DNA of 64,000 bases from Leptotrichia shahii (GCF_008327825.1 NZ_AP019827.1:248001-312000); one strand, 5' to 3'; counted from the first letter of the stretch, positions 35,310-44,665 are shown. Numbers and translations: made by a program. Notes: generated by a model from the sequence alone, not told the origin.

Positions 35310-36734
35310 ATGATAAAAAAAGAAAAAAAAATTGAAGATGAAAAAGTATTGGAAGAACAGCCAGAAACGACAAAACTAAGAAGAGGACGAATAAGAAATA
35401 TAGAAACAGATAAAATTTTGGAAAGTGCTGAATCAGGGGAAGAAAAAAAACATAAAGACGATGAAAACTTAAATTATGAAGAAAAAATGATAAAAGATAT
35501 TCTTTCTGAAAATGTAACTAAATTGAAAAAAATGGCAAAGGAATATAAAATTGAAGGTTTTTCTGGAATGTCAAAACTTGAACTTATAAATGCTATTTTG
35601 ATAAAAAAAGGTGAGGAAAGAGGAAAAACCTATGGATTTGGGAAACTGGATGTAATAGGCGACGGAAATTATGGATTTTTGAGAAATACATCAATTGGAC
35701 CTGATGTGTATGTGTCGATTTCTCAGATAAAGAGGTTTTTTTTAAGAAATGAAGATATTGTATTTGGGGAATTAAGAATTCCGATTGGAACAGAGAAAAA
35801 TTATGGGATTTTGAAGGTTTTGCTTGTAAATGGGGATTTGCCTGAAAAATCGCTGGAACGTCCGTATTTTGATGATTTAGTGCCATCTTATCCAGATGAA
35901 AAGTTAAATTTGGGAGGTGGAGAAATTTCATCTAGAATTATAGACCTTGTTTCGCCTATTGGGAAAGGGCAGAGAGGGCTCATAGTTGCACCCCCAAAAG
36001 CGGGAAAAACTGTGCTTCTTTCAACACTTGCAAATGATATTATAAAATATAATCCAGAAATTGATGTCTGGATACTGCTAATTGATGAACGGCCTGAGGA
36101 AGTTACGGATATTAAGGAAAATGTGAAGGATGCGGAAGTTTATTCGGCGACTTTTGATGAGGATCCTAGAGTGCATACGGAAGTTACGGAAAATGTGCTT
36201 CAAATGGCAAAAAGACAAGTGGAACGTGGGAAAGATATTTTAATTCTTATGGATAGCCTGACAAGGCTTGCACGTTCATATAATATAACCATTCCATCAA
36301 GTGGAAAGTTGATCTCAGGAGGGATTGATCCAAATGCACTTTATTATCCAAAAAGATTTTTAGGAGCTGCGAGAAATATAAAAAATGGTGGAAGTTTGAC
36401 AATTATTGCGACGGCTCTTGTTGAAACTGGAAGTAGAATGGATGAAGTGATTTTTGAGGAATTTAAAGGTACAGGAAATATGGAAATCATTTTAAGCAGA
36501 ACGCTTGAGCAGTTGAGAATATTTCCAGCGATTGATGTGCTGAAAAGTGGAACAAGACGTGAGGAGCTTTTAATTCCAAGACAGAATTTGGAAAAAATAT
36601 GGAAATTGCGAAGAGAATTAAATGAAATGTCTGAAGTTGAAGGAATAAGAAATCTAATTGAGCTTATAAAAAAATATAAAAATAATGATGAATTATTGGA
36701 AGATTTGTATAAAACGAAAAAAATAAATAAATAA
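35310..36734 (+). CDS. rho: Transcription termination factor Rho
   Basis: A hexameric RNA helicase that ends transcription. The 474-residue product has a charged, K/E-rich N-terminal extension (1-60), then a Rho N-domain (KLKKMAKEYKIEGFSGMSKLELINAIL), the RNA-binding cold-shock-like domain (GFGKLDVIGDGNYGFLR), and the ATPase core with Walker A APPKAGKT (227-234), Walker B ILILMDSLTRLARSYN and the Q-loop/R-loop region GKLISGGID. The ATG follows the miaB stop directly. It is of ordinary length apart from the extension. A small cupin gene lies 20 bp downstream. Confidence 0.96.
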   Translation: MIKKEKKIEDEKVLEEQPETTKLRRGRIRNIETDKILESAESGEEKKHKDDENLNYEEKMIKDILSENVTKLKKMAKEYKIEGFSGMSKLELINAILIKKGEERGKTYGFGKLDVIGDGNYGFLRNTSIGPDVYVSISQIKRFFLRNEDIVFGELRIPIGTEKNYGILKVLLVNGDLPEKSLERPYFDDLVPSYPDEKLNLGGGEISSRIIDLVSPIGKGQRGLIVAPPKAGKTVLLSTLANDIIKYNPEIDVWILLIDERPEEVTDIKENVKDAEVYSATFDEDPRVHTEVTENVLQMAKRQVERGKDILILMDSLTRLARSYNITIPSSGKLISGGIDPNALYYPKRFLGAARNIKNGGSLTIIATALVETGSRMDEVIFEEFKGTGNMEIILSRTLEQLRIFPAIDVLKSGTRREELLIPRQNLEKIWKLRRELNEMSEVEGIRNLIELIKKYKNNDELLEDLYKTKKINK

Positions 36735-36754
36735 AAAATAGAAGGAGAGTAAAA

Positions 36755-37036
36755 ATGTTTGGAAATGTAAAATATGAAGCAGGATTGTTATTTAACAAGG
36801 AAAATTTTAAATTGGTAAAAAAAGTTTTGAAAAGGGATGAAAAAATTGCTAAACATAATCATGAAAATGAAGAAATTATTTTCACAGTTTTGAAGGGAAA
36901 AATGGAAATATTTTTAAATGAAACTGAAAAACATATTTTAGTTCCAGGAGATATTTTGCATTTTGACGGAGTGAATTTTATTAATGGTGTTGCTTTAGAG
37001 GATTCTGAAGTTAGCGTTACATTGATAAAAAAATAG
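36755..37036 (+). CDS. Small cupin-domain protein
   Basis: A 93-residue single-domain cupin. Motif 1 appears as KHNHENEEIIFTVLKGKMEI (metal ligands H-x-H and E) and motif 2 as LVPGDILHFDG, where the usual third histidine is in LHFDG. Such small cupins bind a metal ion and act in sugar or small-molecule binding, or as sensors; function cannot be assigned. An AAGGAGAG site precedes the ATG. Being 20 bp behind rho and followed by a strong terminator, it ends the miaB-rho transcript. Confidence 0.82.
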   Translation: MFGNVKYEAGLLFNKENFKLVKKVLKRDEKIAKHNHENEEIIFTVLKGKMEIFLNETEKHILVPGDILHFDGVNFINGVALEDSEVSVTLIKK

Positions 37037-37049
37037 GAGTATTAAAAAA

Positions 37050-37095
37050 GGCTGTATTTCGTAAGATTAACTTTATGAGACAGCCATTTTTTTTT
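37050..37095 (+). terminator. Terminator of the miaB-rho-cupin transcript
   Basis: GGCTGT (37050-37055) pairs with ACAGCC (37080-37085) with a further imperfect inner stem, followed by a long run of T. Confidence 0.8.
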
Positions 37096-37220
37096 ATTTT
37101 TATCAAAACCTTTAACTAAAAAATATTTGAAAATCTTTTTAACATTAGTTATACAAGTCAATCCAAATTGTTCATTTAAAAGAGTTGCAACATTTTTAGA
37201 AATAAATGATGGAGTTTATA

Positions 37221-38705
37221 TTACATTTTTAGATTTTTATGGATTATTTTATTTTTATTTTTTTTTGAAATTAAATTCAATGTTGAGATTAAAATATAAA
37301 GATATACCAAATATGGCATAGCCCCAACTTTATGGAATTCAGTAAAAACAATTGCAAAAACAAAAATTCCAAGAGTAAGTAAAATCATTTTTCCAGATTC
37401 TCTTAACATTTCTTCCTTCACATCGTAACCAAATACCACAGGACGGAAAACTTTATTCATAATTCTTGTAAAAGGGTTTAATATTAATAGAACATAAGAT
37501 AATATTTCGTTTTTTACTCCAAGTATTGATAAAAGTCCAATTACAAGTCCGAGCATTATCCCGTAATATATTTTTCCTGGTGCAGATGATGGACTTGTTG
37601 GCATATCTGTTGCCATAAAGATTCCTGTTAATAATAATCCGCCAGTTGAAATATTAATATTATTTCTTAAAAATATTGAAACTAGAAAAAATGTAGCAAA
37701 TAAACTTACTGGAATATGCCATGAAATTCGATTTTTTAATAACAAGTACAGTCCTCCTAAAATTAGGGCAAATGCAGAATAAGCACCAACAGATCCTGAA
37801 GAAGTTAATAGTAATCCGTCTAGATAATTAGTAATTGAAGAATTATGAAATCCTGCAAAAAATTTTATTTTAGATAATTGTATTAATTCCTGACTGAACC
37901 ATATTGTTCCAGAGGACATTGCTGATGAAAAAAATACAGTCATAAATTCCCGACCTATTACTGCAGGATTAAAAATGTTTTTTCCAATTCCGCCATAAAT
38001 TAATTTTCCAAAAATAACTGCCATACAAGCTCCAAAAATAACTATAGGTAATGGAGTTAATGGGGCAAGTGTCATAGCCAGCAAGATACCTGTTATAATT
38101 GCTGACAAGTCATGAACAGAATCGTTGTCATTTAAAAAATATTTTGAAAAAAGTTTTTCAGTTACCACAGCGGATAAGACAGAAGTCGCTATTAAAAGGA
38201 GCGATTTTGTTCCATAAACTAAAGCTGAGGCGATAATAGCTGGAAATAATGCTGCGATTACGTCTTTCATAATATTTCTTACTTCTGTTTCAGTTCTGAT
38301 ATATGGAGTAAAAGATAATTTCTGTAATTTTCTTTTTTTAAAAAAGTTTTTTATTATTTTTTTTCTTTTAATTTTTTCATCGCTTTCTAGAGCTTCTTTT
38401 TTAGAAAATATTTTTTTTATATCAATCTTATTTTTTTTTAGTAGTTCTGTTTCTTTTTTCTTTTCTCTTTCTTTAATGTTTTCAGTTGTATTCAAATTAC
38501 TTGAATTTTTTATTTTACTGTTGGTTCTGCCTATTTCAGAATCTTGAGAATAATTCTTTTTTAATTGTTCAGTTTTTTTAGCTTTTGGAAGGTTGTGAAC
38601 TGTAGAATCTAAAAGTGTATCATCGTTGTCTAAAAGTCCCTTTTTGCCGTTATTCTTTTTTCTGTCTAATATTTCTTCCATTAACGATTTTTCGTTATTT
38701 TTCAT
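37221..38705 (-). CDS. rnfD: Ion-translocating oxidoreductase subunit RnfD with long N-terminal extension
   Basis: A membrane subunit of the Rnf complex, which couples ferredoxin:NAD+ electron transfer to Na+ or H+ pumping. Residues 1-140 form a charged, lysine-rich extension not normal for RnfD. The membrane core follows, with IMKDVIAALFPAIIASALVYG, GILLAMTLAPLTPLPIVIFGACMAVIFGKLIYGGIGKNIFNPA and the later TGIFMATDMPTSPSSAPGKIYYGI, all RnfD/NqrB signatures. A SSGT (about residue 265) stands where the covalently flavinylated Thr is expected. GGAGG lies 9 nt before the ATG, which overlaps the rnfC end by 11 nt. rnfG, rnfE, rnfA and rnfB do not follow. Confidence 0.9.
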   Translation of the reverse strand: MKNNEKSLMEEILDRKKNNGKKGLLDNDDTLLDSTVHNLPKAKKTEQLKKNYSQDSEIGRTNSKIKNSSNLNTTENIKEREKKKETELLKKNKIDIKKIFSKKEALESDEKIKRKKIIKNFFKKRKLQKLSFTPYIRTETEVRNIMKDVIAALFPAIIASALVYGTKSLLLIATSVLSAVVTEKLFSKYFLNDNDSVHDLSAIITGILLAMTLAPLTPLPIVIFGACMAVIFGKLIYGGIGKNIFNPAVIGREFMTVFFSSAMSSGTIWFSQELIQLSKIKFFAGFHNSSITNYLDGLLLTSSGSVGAYSAFALILGGLYLLLKNRISWHIPVSLFATFFLVSIFLRNNINISTGGLLLTGIFMATDMPTSPSSAPGKIYYGIMLGLVIGLLSILGVKNEILSYVLLILNPFTRIMNKVFRPVVFGYDVKEEMLRESGKMILLTLGIFVFAIVFTEFHKVGAMPYLVYLYILISTLNLISKKNKNKIIHKNLKM

Positions 38706-40080
38706 TATTTTTTACCTCCAATTCCGACAAAATTAATTTTCCAGTTTTTATACTTTCCATCAAAGGAACTCTTGAAGGGCATACAAATTCACAAGCTCCG
38801 CAGTCGATACAGTTTTGAATATTAGCTGTTATCATTTTTTCATATTTCCCATTTTTATAGTAATCTGCAAATTCAAAAGGCATTAGGTTCATTGGACAGG
38901 CTTCTACACAATATCCGCAAGAAATGCAGTTTTTACGTTCAATTTCTTCTGTGTCTAAAAATAGTATTCCAGAAGTTCCTTTTACTGTTGGTATTCTAGA
39001 ATCAAAAACTTCTGTTCCCATCATTGGTCCGCCAAAAATTACTTTATCTTCATTTACAATTTTTAGTTCATTTACAATATAGTAAAGTGGAGTTCCAAAT
39101 TTTAACTTATAATTTCCGATATTTCTTGCTTTTTCTCCAGAAATTGTAACAATTCTTTCAATAAGTGGCTTTCCTTCAAAAAAAGCATTGTAAATTGCTT
39201 TGACTGTACTTACATTACTTACAATTACACCTTGTTCAAGAGGCAGTTCCCCCTTTTTAACTTTTTTTTGTGTAATAGTATTTATTAGTTGTAGTTCACT
39301 TCCTTGTGGATAAATTGTAGGAAGCAATTTTACTTTTACTTCAAATTTTTCTTCTTTTTGTATTTTTTCAAATATTTCAATTAGTTCCTTATTTTCTTCT
39401 TCTATTCCAATTACAATTTCTTTCGGATTTAATAATTTTTGTATAACTTTTAAGCCACGGAAAATTTCTGTTGTAAAATTTTTCATAACAGAGTAGTCAG
39501 AAGTCAAATATGGTTCACATTCAGCACCGTTTATTATAAGGGTTTCTACTTTTTTAAATTTTATATCATATTTTACATGTGTGGGAAATTGTGCTCCTCC
39601 AAGCCCAACTATTCCTGCTTCCCTGATTATTTTAAAAATTTCTTCTTTTTTTATCAGTCTTAAATCACGTAGTTCTCTTTTCGTCAAAGTTTCTTCTGTA
39701 TTTTGAAAGTCATTTACAATAATAACTGTTTTGACTTTTTTTCCGTTTGCCATAAGATGATCAATAATATCAACGACGTCCCCAGAAACTGGCGAATGAA
39801 TATTAGCTGAAATATTTCCAGAAATTTCTCCTATTTTTTCATATTTTTTTACGTGGTCTCCAATTTCTACTATTGGAATAGCTGGACTTCCTATATGTTG
39901 TGAAAGAGGTATGTAAAAAAGGTTGGGATCTGCAATTTCTTTTATTTTGGTATTTTTTGTCATTGGTTTCATTGGTTGACGTTCTTTATTTGTATTTTTT
40001 TTTATAGTCTTTTCATCTTCATCAATGTTCTTGTTGAAAAGGATGTTTGCTATTCGTCTAAAACTTATTCTTCTAACCAT
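38695..40080 (-). CDS. rnfC: Ion-translocating oxidoreductase subunit RnfC
   Basis: The peripheral subunit that binds NADH and FMN and carries two 4Fe-4S clusters. The product (461 residues from ATG 40080) has the family order: N-terminal barrel-sandwich hybrid (VEIGDHVKKYEKIGEI), the nucleotide region GIVGLGGAQFPTHVK with LIINGAECEPYLTSDY, an SLBB segment, and clusters CISCGYCVEACP and CIDCGACEFVCPSRVP. GGAG lies 6 nt before ATG 40080; an in-frame ATG at 40092 overlaps that site. Together with rnfD it forms a two-gene unit. Confidence 0.93.
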   Translation of the reverse strand: MVRRISFRRIANILFNKNIDEDEKTIKKNTNKERQPMKPMTKNTKIKEIADPNLFYIPLSQHIGSPAIPIVEIGDHVKKYEKIGEISGNISANIHSPVSGDVVDIIDHLMANGKKVKTVIIVNDFQNTEETLTKRELRDLRLIKKEEIFKIIREAGIVGLGGAQFPTHVKYDIKFKKVETLIINGAECEPYLTSDYSVMKNFTTEIFRGLKVIQKLLNPKEIVIGIEEENKELIEIFEKIQKEEKFEVKVKLLPTIYPQGSELQLINTITQKKVKKGELPLEQGVIVSNVSTVKAIYNAFFEGKPLIERIVTISGEKARNIGNYKLKFGTPLYYIVNELKIVNEDKVIFGGPMMGTEVFDSRIPTVKGTSGILFLDTEEIERKNCISCGYCVEACPMNLMPFEFADYYKNGKYEKMITANIQNCIDCGACEFVCPSRVPLMESIKTGKLILSELEVKNNEK

Positions 40081-40206
40081 TTTTATCTCCATTTTTTATT
40101 TATTAATTTTTAGTAAATTTACGTAATAAGGCGAACTCTTTTAATTTAAAAAAAGTCAATAATTTTAAAGGTTCAGATTTAAAGAAAATCTTATCAATAA
40201 CTAGAA

Positions 40207-40231
40207 AACAAGGGGTTTTTGCCCCTCGTTC
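40207..40231 (-). terminator. CAAGGGG-family hairpin acting as terminator (copy C)
   Basis: On the minus strand AACGAGGGG pairs with CCCCTTGTT (one G-U pair) around CAAAAA, followed by TTCT. It lies 25-45 nt beyond the end of the flavin oxidoreductase gene. It is a variant of the dispersed hairpins at 5714, 22486 and 52379. Confidence 0.7.
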
Positions 40232-40253
40232 CAGAATATTATCAAAATATTAA

Positions 40254-41414
40254 TTAGTTTGTTGTCATAAGTTCATTTATCAGATCTTTTACATGCACAA
40301 GTTCCTTTAATCTCCATCCATTAGCCCCTGAGAAAAACAATCCGCTTTGAAGTCTACCTAGATAAGCATCTCCCAAGCTGTCGGCAATACAGTATCCCAC
40401 TCTATTTGCACCTTTTCCACGTTCACAAGGAAATACGCAGTTGCTTATACATTTGATTTTTTTTGTATTTGGTTCTAATGTTTTGATTAAATTTGTTTTT
40501 ACTGCACGTCCAGGATAACCAACTGGAGAACTTACGATTACAATGTCTTCTTCCTTTGCATCGATCAATACTTGTTTTAACACATCGCTTGCATCACATT
40601 CGTAAGTACCGATAAATCTTGTACCCATCTGAACGGCATCTGCTCCAAGTGCCATAATATTTTTTATATCGTTATTGTCCCATATTCCACCTGCTGCAAT
40701 AATAGGAAAATCTCCCCATTTATCACGCTCTTCCTTTATTGGAGGAAGAATTGCTTCCAGCTGATGTTCAGGAGCGAATAATTCTTCATATTTTGCACCT
40801 TGGTGTCCTCCACTTTTTGGTCCTTCCACAATTACTGCGCCTGGCATTTTTCCAGCAGCCTTCCATTTTCTGCAAATTATTTTTAATGCTCTGGCTGATG
40901 AAACTATTGGAACAATTTCCACATCTGGATAATCTTTTACAAGTTTTGGAAGTTCCAGCGGAAGTCCAGCTCCTGTAACAATAATATTTGCTCCAGCTTC
41001 AAGTGCATCCTTTACAACTCTCGCATAATCATTTATTGCATGGAGAATATTGCAGGCAAGCGGTTTATCTCCACAAATTTTTCTTGCATTTTTAAATATT
41101 TCAAAAAGTGCTTCACGATTATAGGCATTTTCTGTTCCAAGAGGACGTCCATTTACAGCTTTTTTTACAAATTTCATATTTTGGTAATATCCAGTACAAA
41201 TTGCACTTATTGTTCCAAGACATCCATTTTTTGCAACGTTTCCAGCAAGTCTGTCCCAGCTGATACCAACTCCCATTCCACCTTGAACGATTGGTTTTTC
41301 AATAAAATATTTTCCTATTTTAATTCCCTTTAATTCAATTTTTTTATTTTCATTTATTTTTTCTTCATTTAAATTTACAGAATTTTCTTCTTTTATTTCT
41401 GATGCTTTATTCAC
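40254..41414 (-). CDS. Nitronate monooxygenase/FabK-like flavin oxidoreductase
   Basis: A 386-residue FMN-dependent TIM-barrel enzyme of the nitronate monooxygenase / enoyl-ACP reductase II (FabK) / PfaD family. Markers are PIVQGGMGVGIS near the start, PLACNILHAINDYARVV, the phosphate-binding VIVEGPKSGGHQG with the active-site histidine, PIIAAGGIWDNNDIKNIMALGADAVQMGTRFI, and a cysteine-rich C-terminal part (CISNCVFPCERG). The first 30 residues are a charged leader. It starts at GTG 41414, 8 nt after GGAGG; an upstream TTG (41429) overlaps that site. Nitronate detoxification and fatty-acid elongation are both possible; no other fab gene is near. Confidence 0.82.
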   Translation of the reverse strand: MNKASEIKEENSVNLNEEKINENKKIELKGIKIGKYFIEKPIVQGGMGVGISWDRLAGNVAKNGCLGTISAICTGYYQNMKFVKKAVNGRPLGTENAYNREALFEIFKNARKICGDKPLACNILHAINDYARVVKDALEAGANIIVTGAGLPLELPKLVKDYPDVEIVPIVSSARALKIICRKWKAAGKMPGAVIVEGPKSGGHQGAKYEELFAPEHQLEAILPPIKEERDKWGDFPIIAAGGIWDNNDIKNIMALGADAVQMGTRFIGTYECDASDVLKQVLIDAKEEDIVIVSSPVGYPGRAVKTNLIKTLEPNTKKIKCISNCVFPCERGKGANRVGYCIADSLGDAYLGRLQSGLFFSGANGWRLKELVHVKDLINELMTTN

Positions 41415-41443
41415 TTTAATTTCCTCCAATTTTATAATTTTTA

Positions 41444-41923
41444 TTAATAGTTATTTTTATGAAAATTATACGGAGGAGCTCTACAAATTTTTGTATTTGA
41501 ACTTATTGAAGTATAATTTAAGAGAATATAAAAAAATAAATATAGTTTTTGTAAAATTTCTAATATTTTTTTTATTCTTTCGATTATCTTATTTCTAATA
41601 TCATTTTCAATAAAATTTTTATATCCATTGGCACAAAGCCTCTCAAATTTTTCAACGAGCCTTTTTAAATCAACATTTTCCAAAAAGGATAAATCAATGC
41701 CTGAATTGGAAATATATTTATCCAAAGCCTTTAGAAATCCATCACTTTTGCTAATAACAATATTTTTATTTTTTTTATATAATAAAGCAACGTTTTCAAT
41801 ATTTAAAAAATTTATTTTAGAAAAAGTACCAAAGTAATCTTTTTTTGTTATTTGGTCAAAAAGAATTGATATAACCGACTGTACAACTTTTGAGAGTTTT
41901 TTTAGCCGAAATTTTTCAAACAT
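41444..41923 (-). CDS. Hypothetical protein
   Basis: A 159-residue protein that I do not recognise. An AGGAGG site four nt before the ATG supports translation. The sequence is mainly helical, basic and hydrophobic (FRLKKLSKVVQSVISILFDQ, then KNKNIVISKSDGFLKALDKYI and RLCANGYKNFIENDIRNKI), with a hydrophobic stretch near residues 125-140 (LQKLYLFFYILLNY). It lies 29 bp upstream of the flavin oxidoreductase gene and is probably co-transcribed with it. It has no signal peptide. The role is unknown. Confidence 0.5.
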   Translation of the reverse strand: MFEKFRLKKLSKVVQSVISILFDQITKKDYFGTFSKINFLNIENVALLYKKNKNIVISKSDGFLKALDKYISNSGIDLSFLENVDLKRLVEKFERLCANGYKNFIENDIRNKIIERIKKILEILQKLYLFFYILLNYTSISSNTKICRAPPYNFHKNNY

Positions 41924-42302
41924 AAAACCTCCTTTATTACTTAATTATTTTGATATTAAAAAAATTTGTTTATACAATGCATACTGTTTTAATTATATAA
42001 TGTTTTTGTAATTTTTACAATTAAATATTTTTATTTTGTTAATCAAAGTATTTTAAAAATAAATAGAATAACAGTAAAAATAAAAAAAATATTAATAATT
42101 TTATAGAAAACAAATAATTTTTAAAATACCGTCAAAAAATTGCAATCTTATAAATTTTAGAGTATAATATATTTTAGAATATTAAAATTATTATAGATAA
42201 AAATAATTGAGGAAAATAAATAGGAAATTGTAAAAGTAAAGTCTGTAAAAATTATATAAACTTTTACATAAAACTAAAATAAAGAAAAATATAGGAGGCT
42301 TT
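41924..42302 (+). other. 379-bp divergent intergenic region
   Basis: Extremely A/T-rich. It carries the clear promoter at 42140-42168 for the DUF262 gene and must hold a minus-strand promoter for 41923, which I could not place with confidence. No further gene is seen. Confidence 0.5.
42140..42168 (+). promoter_or_regulatory. Promoter of the DUF262 gene
   Basis: TTGCAA (42140-42145), 17 nt and TATAAT (42163-42168). It gives a leader of about 128 nt. Confidence 0.65.
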
Positions 42303-44012
42303 ATGGTTGCAACAATACAAGTTAATAAACAAAGTATAAAACGGCTGCTGGAAAGCGGGAAAGAACAGATGTTTTTAATACCTGAATATCAAAGGCCATA
42401 TTCCTGGACTGAAAATGAGACTAAGACATTATTTTACGATCTTTTGGAATTTACAGAAAGTGAGTCGAAAAAAAATAGTGAAGTGGAAGGAACATATTTT
42501 TTAGGAAGTATCGTTTCTTATGAAAATGAAGCTGGAGAGCAGGAAATCATTGATGGGCAGCAAAGAATCACTTCATTGTTCTTGCTTCTTCGTGCAATTT
42601 ATACAAAATTAACTTCTTATAAGGAAAAAACTGTTGAGCAGGAAAACTTTATAAGACAGATTCAGCCTGCACTTTGGAAACAGGAAAAATTGACTGGAGA
42701 AGTTGATTATAAAAGTGTGCTGATTACATCACGAGTTATAGATAATGAGGGAAATAAAATTTTACAGGATATTTTAGAAACAGGAATTGCTGACCATAAG
42801 AGAAAGGACAATTATTCTAAAAATTATATTTTATTCCAAAGGCTATTTGATAAACTTTGTGAATTAAGTCCAACTTTAATGCTGGAATTTATTTATTATA
42901 CATTAAATAAGGTGGTAGTTTTCCCAATAAAGACAGATTCTCAAGATGATGCTCTAAGCGTGTTTTCTACTTTGAATGACAGAGGATTGCCATTATCTGA
43001 AGCGGATATATTTAAGGCAAAAATGTATAATAGAATAAAAAAAGAATATAAGAAAATGTTTATTAAGCAATGGAAAAATCTAAGTGAACGGGCAACCTAT
43101 GCCAGAGAAAATGTAAAACAGCTGTTTTATTACTATATGTTCTATTTAAGGGCAGTAGAAAAGGATATTGCAACAACTACACTTGGACTTAGACGTTTTT
43201 ATTCAAAAAATGGATTTACAAGGCTGTATAAATCAAATTTACTAAAACATCTGGATCAAATTCTGGATTTATGGGTTGTAATGAACAGGCATGAATCTAT
43301 TGACGACAAGCCTTGGACTGAAAATATAAATATTATTAAAATTTTGGATACTTTGTCAGCATATCCAAATGAATCTTGGAAATATCCAGTTGTTGTATAT
43401 TATTTGTCGCATGGAGAAAAGGAAAATTTTGAAGCGTGTTTTCTAAAATTTTTGAGAAAGCTGTTTTTGGAATTAACTGCCAATTACCTTGTAACGCCAA
43501 GTGTTTCAGCAGTAAAAGCAGACATTCTCAAATTAAATGTTGATATAGTTGATAATATTTCTCCAAAAGTTGCGTTTAAAAATATTCCAATCACGATATT
43601 ACAGGAAAGAGTTAAAACGCCCAATAAAAATCTTGTGCGTATGATTTTAAAAATGGTTGTCTATAATAATCAAGATGAACTGTTGCCTGAAAAATGGGAA
43701 GTTGAATATATATTGCCACAAAAATGGAGTGACCGGTTTACAGAAAGTGTCGAAAATAAAGAAGTTAAGAAGCATATAAATTATATAGGAAACAAGATTC
43801 CATTTGAAAGAAGATTGTCAATTAAAGCTACGGAAAACTTCTTTGAAAAGAAAAAGATAAGTTATAAAAAATCTAAAATTAAATATGTTAGAGAATTGAT
43901 ACCAGATGATAAGAATGACTGGACTTTTGAAGATATTGAAACAAGAAATAAAAAAGTAGCTGAAGAACTTGTTAAATTGTTTATTACTTGGAATGGAGAA
44001 TATGAATTTTAA
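42303..44012 (+). CDS. DUF262/DUF1524 protein (GmrSD-like), nuclease motif altered
   Basis: A 569-residue single-chain protein of the GmrSD/DUF262 type, whose members include type IV restriction enzymes against modified phage DNA. The N-terminal ParB-like domain has LIPEYQRPYSW and DGQQR (84-88), the nucleotide-handling motif; ALSVFSTLNDRGLPLSEADIFKA follows. The C-terminal DUF1524 domain should hold an EHILPQ-type HNH motif, but here it reads EVEYILPQ: the catalytic histidine is tyrosine (Y469), while IGNK and the K...YKKS end are kept. Either the nuclease is inactive or another residue serves. AGGAGG precedes ATG 42303. A membrane-protein gene follows 11 bp later. Confidence 0.85.
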   Translation: MVATIQVNKQSIKRLLESGKEQMFLIPEYQRPYSWTENETKTLFYDLLEFTESESKKNSEVEGTYFLGSIVSYENEAGEQEIIDGQQRITSLFLLLRAIYTKLTSYKEKTVEQENFIRQIQPALWKQEKLTGEVDYKSVLITSRVIDNEGNKILQDILETGIADHKRKDNYSKNYILFQRLFDKLCELSPTLMLEFIYYTLNKVVVFPIKTDSQDDALSVFSTLNDRGLPLSEADIFKAKMYNRIKKEYKKMFIKQWKNLSERATYARENVKQLFYYYMFYLRAVEKDIATTTLGLRRFYSKNGFTRLYKSNLLKHLDQILDLWVVMNRHESIDDKPWTENINIIKILDTLSAYPNESWKYPVVVYYLSHGEKENFEACFLKFLRKLFLELTANYLVTPSVSAVKADILKLNVDIVDNISPKVAFKNIPITILQERVKTPNKNLVRMILKMVVYNNQDELLPEKWEVEYILPQKWSDRFTESVENKEVKKHINYIGNKIPFERRLSIKATENFFEKKKISYKKSKIKYVRELIPDDKNDWTFEDIETRNKKVAEELVKLFITWNGEYEF

Positions 44013-44023
44013 AGGAGAAAAAT

Positions 44024-44518
44024 TTGGAAAGTTTTATTTTTTTAGGAATTATTTTGTTAGTTGGAGCAATAACAAATAATAAGTCTATTGTTTGGGCAAC
44101 AATTTTTGTGCTAATTTTAAAATCTTTATTTAATATTACTGAATATTATAAAATAAAGGGAATTAATATTGAAGGATTTATGACTCAATTTAGAAAGGAA
44201 GGGATAAGCTGGGGAGTGTTAATAATTACAATTGCAATTTTGATTCCTATTGCAACTGGGGAAATTGGTTTTTCCCATCTGCTTTCTGCCTTTAAATCTC
44301 CAGTTGGATGGGTTGCAATTATAAGTGGAATTACAGTTTCCATCCTTTCTTCAAAAGGAGTCGGACTTCTTTCTGGGCAGCCTGAGATCACCGTTGCCCT
44401 TGTAATTGGGACAATAATGGGAGTTGTATTTTTTAAAGGAATTGCGGCAGGACCAGTTATTGCCAGCGGAATTACATTTTGCATTTTAAAGGTGATGGAA
44501 TTATTTTTAAGGCATTGA
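44024..44518 (+). CDS. UPF0756 (DUF441) membrane protein
   Basis: A 164-residue inner-membrane protein with four or five hydrophobic segments. The core GILIPIATGEIGFSHLLSAFKSPVGWVAIISGI and the following SSKGVGLLSGQPEITVALVIGTIMGVVFFKGIAAGPVIASGI are the signature of the UPF0756/YeaL family. Its function is not known. It starts with TTG 44024 after AAAGGAG and lies 11 bp behind the DUF262 gene, so the two probably share a transcript. No terminator is seen before the rpmG promoter. Confidence 0.85.
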   Translation: MESFIFLGIILLVGAITNNKSIVWATIFVLILKSLFNITEYYKIKGINIEGFMTQFRKEGISWGVLIITIAILIPIATGEIGFSHLLSAFKSPVGWVAIISGITVSILSSKGVGLLSGQPEITVALVIGTIMGVVFFKGIAAGPVIASGITFCILKVMELFLRH

Positions 44519-44581
44519 TTTTGTTTAAAGGTTATTTTTTATAAAAAAACAGCAAAAATTTAAAAAAGTAAAGAAATGGTG

Positions 44582-44610
44582 TTGACAAAAGCTACAGAGT
44601 ATGGTATTAT
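44582..44610 (+). promoter_or_regulatory. Promoter of rpmG and downstream genes
   Basis: TTGACA (44582-44587), 17 nt and TATTAT (44605-44610) with an upstream TG. It lies 56 nt before rpmG. Confidence 0.7.
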
Positions 44611-44665
44611 AAATGAGCTAGTTTATTCTGGTAATACCAATATTTTATTGGGAGGGATAGAAACA

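Noticed and set aside
37127-37321. Open frame of 64 codons overlapping the end of rnfD on the opposite strand
   Set aside because: It starts with TTG without a ribosome site, is dominated by F, L and Y, and overlaps a real gene; no family resemblance was found.
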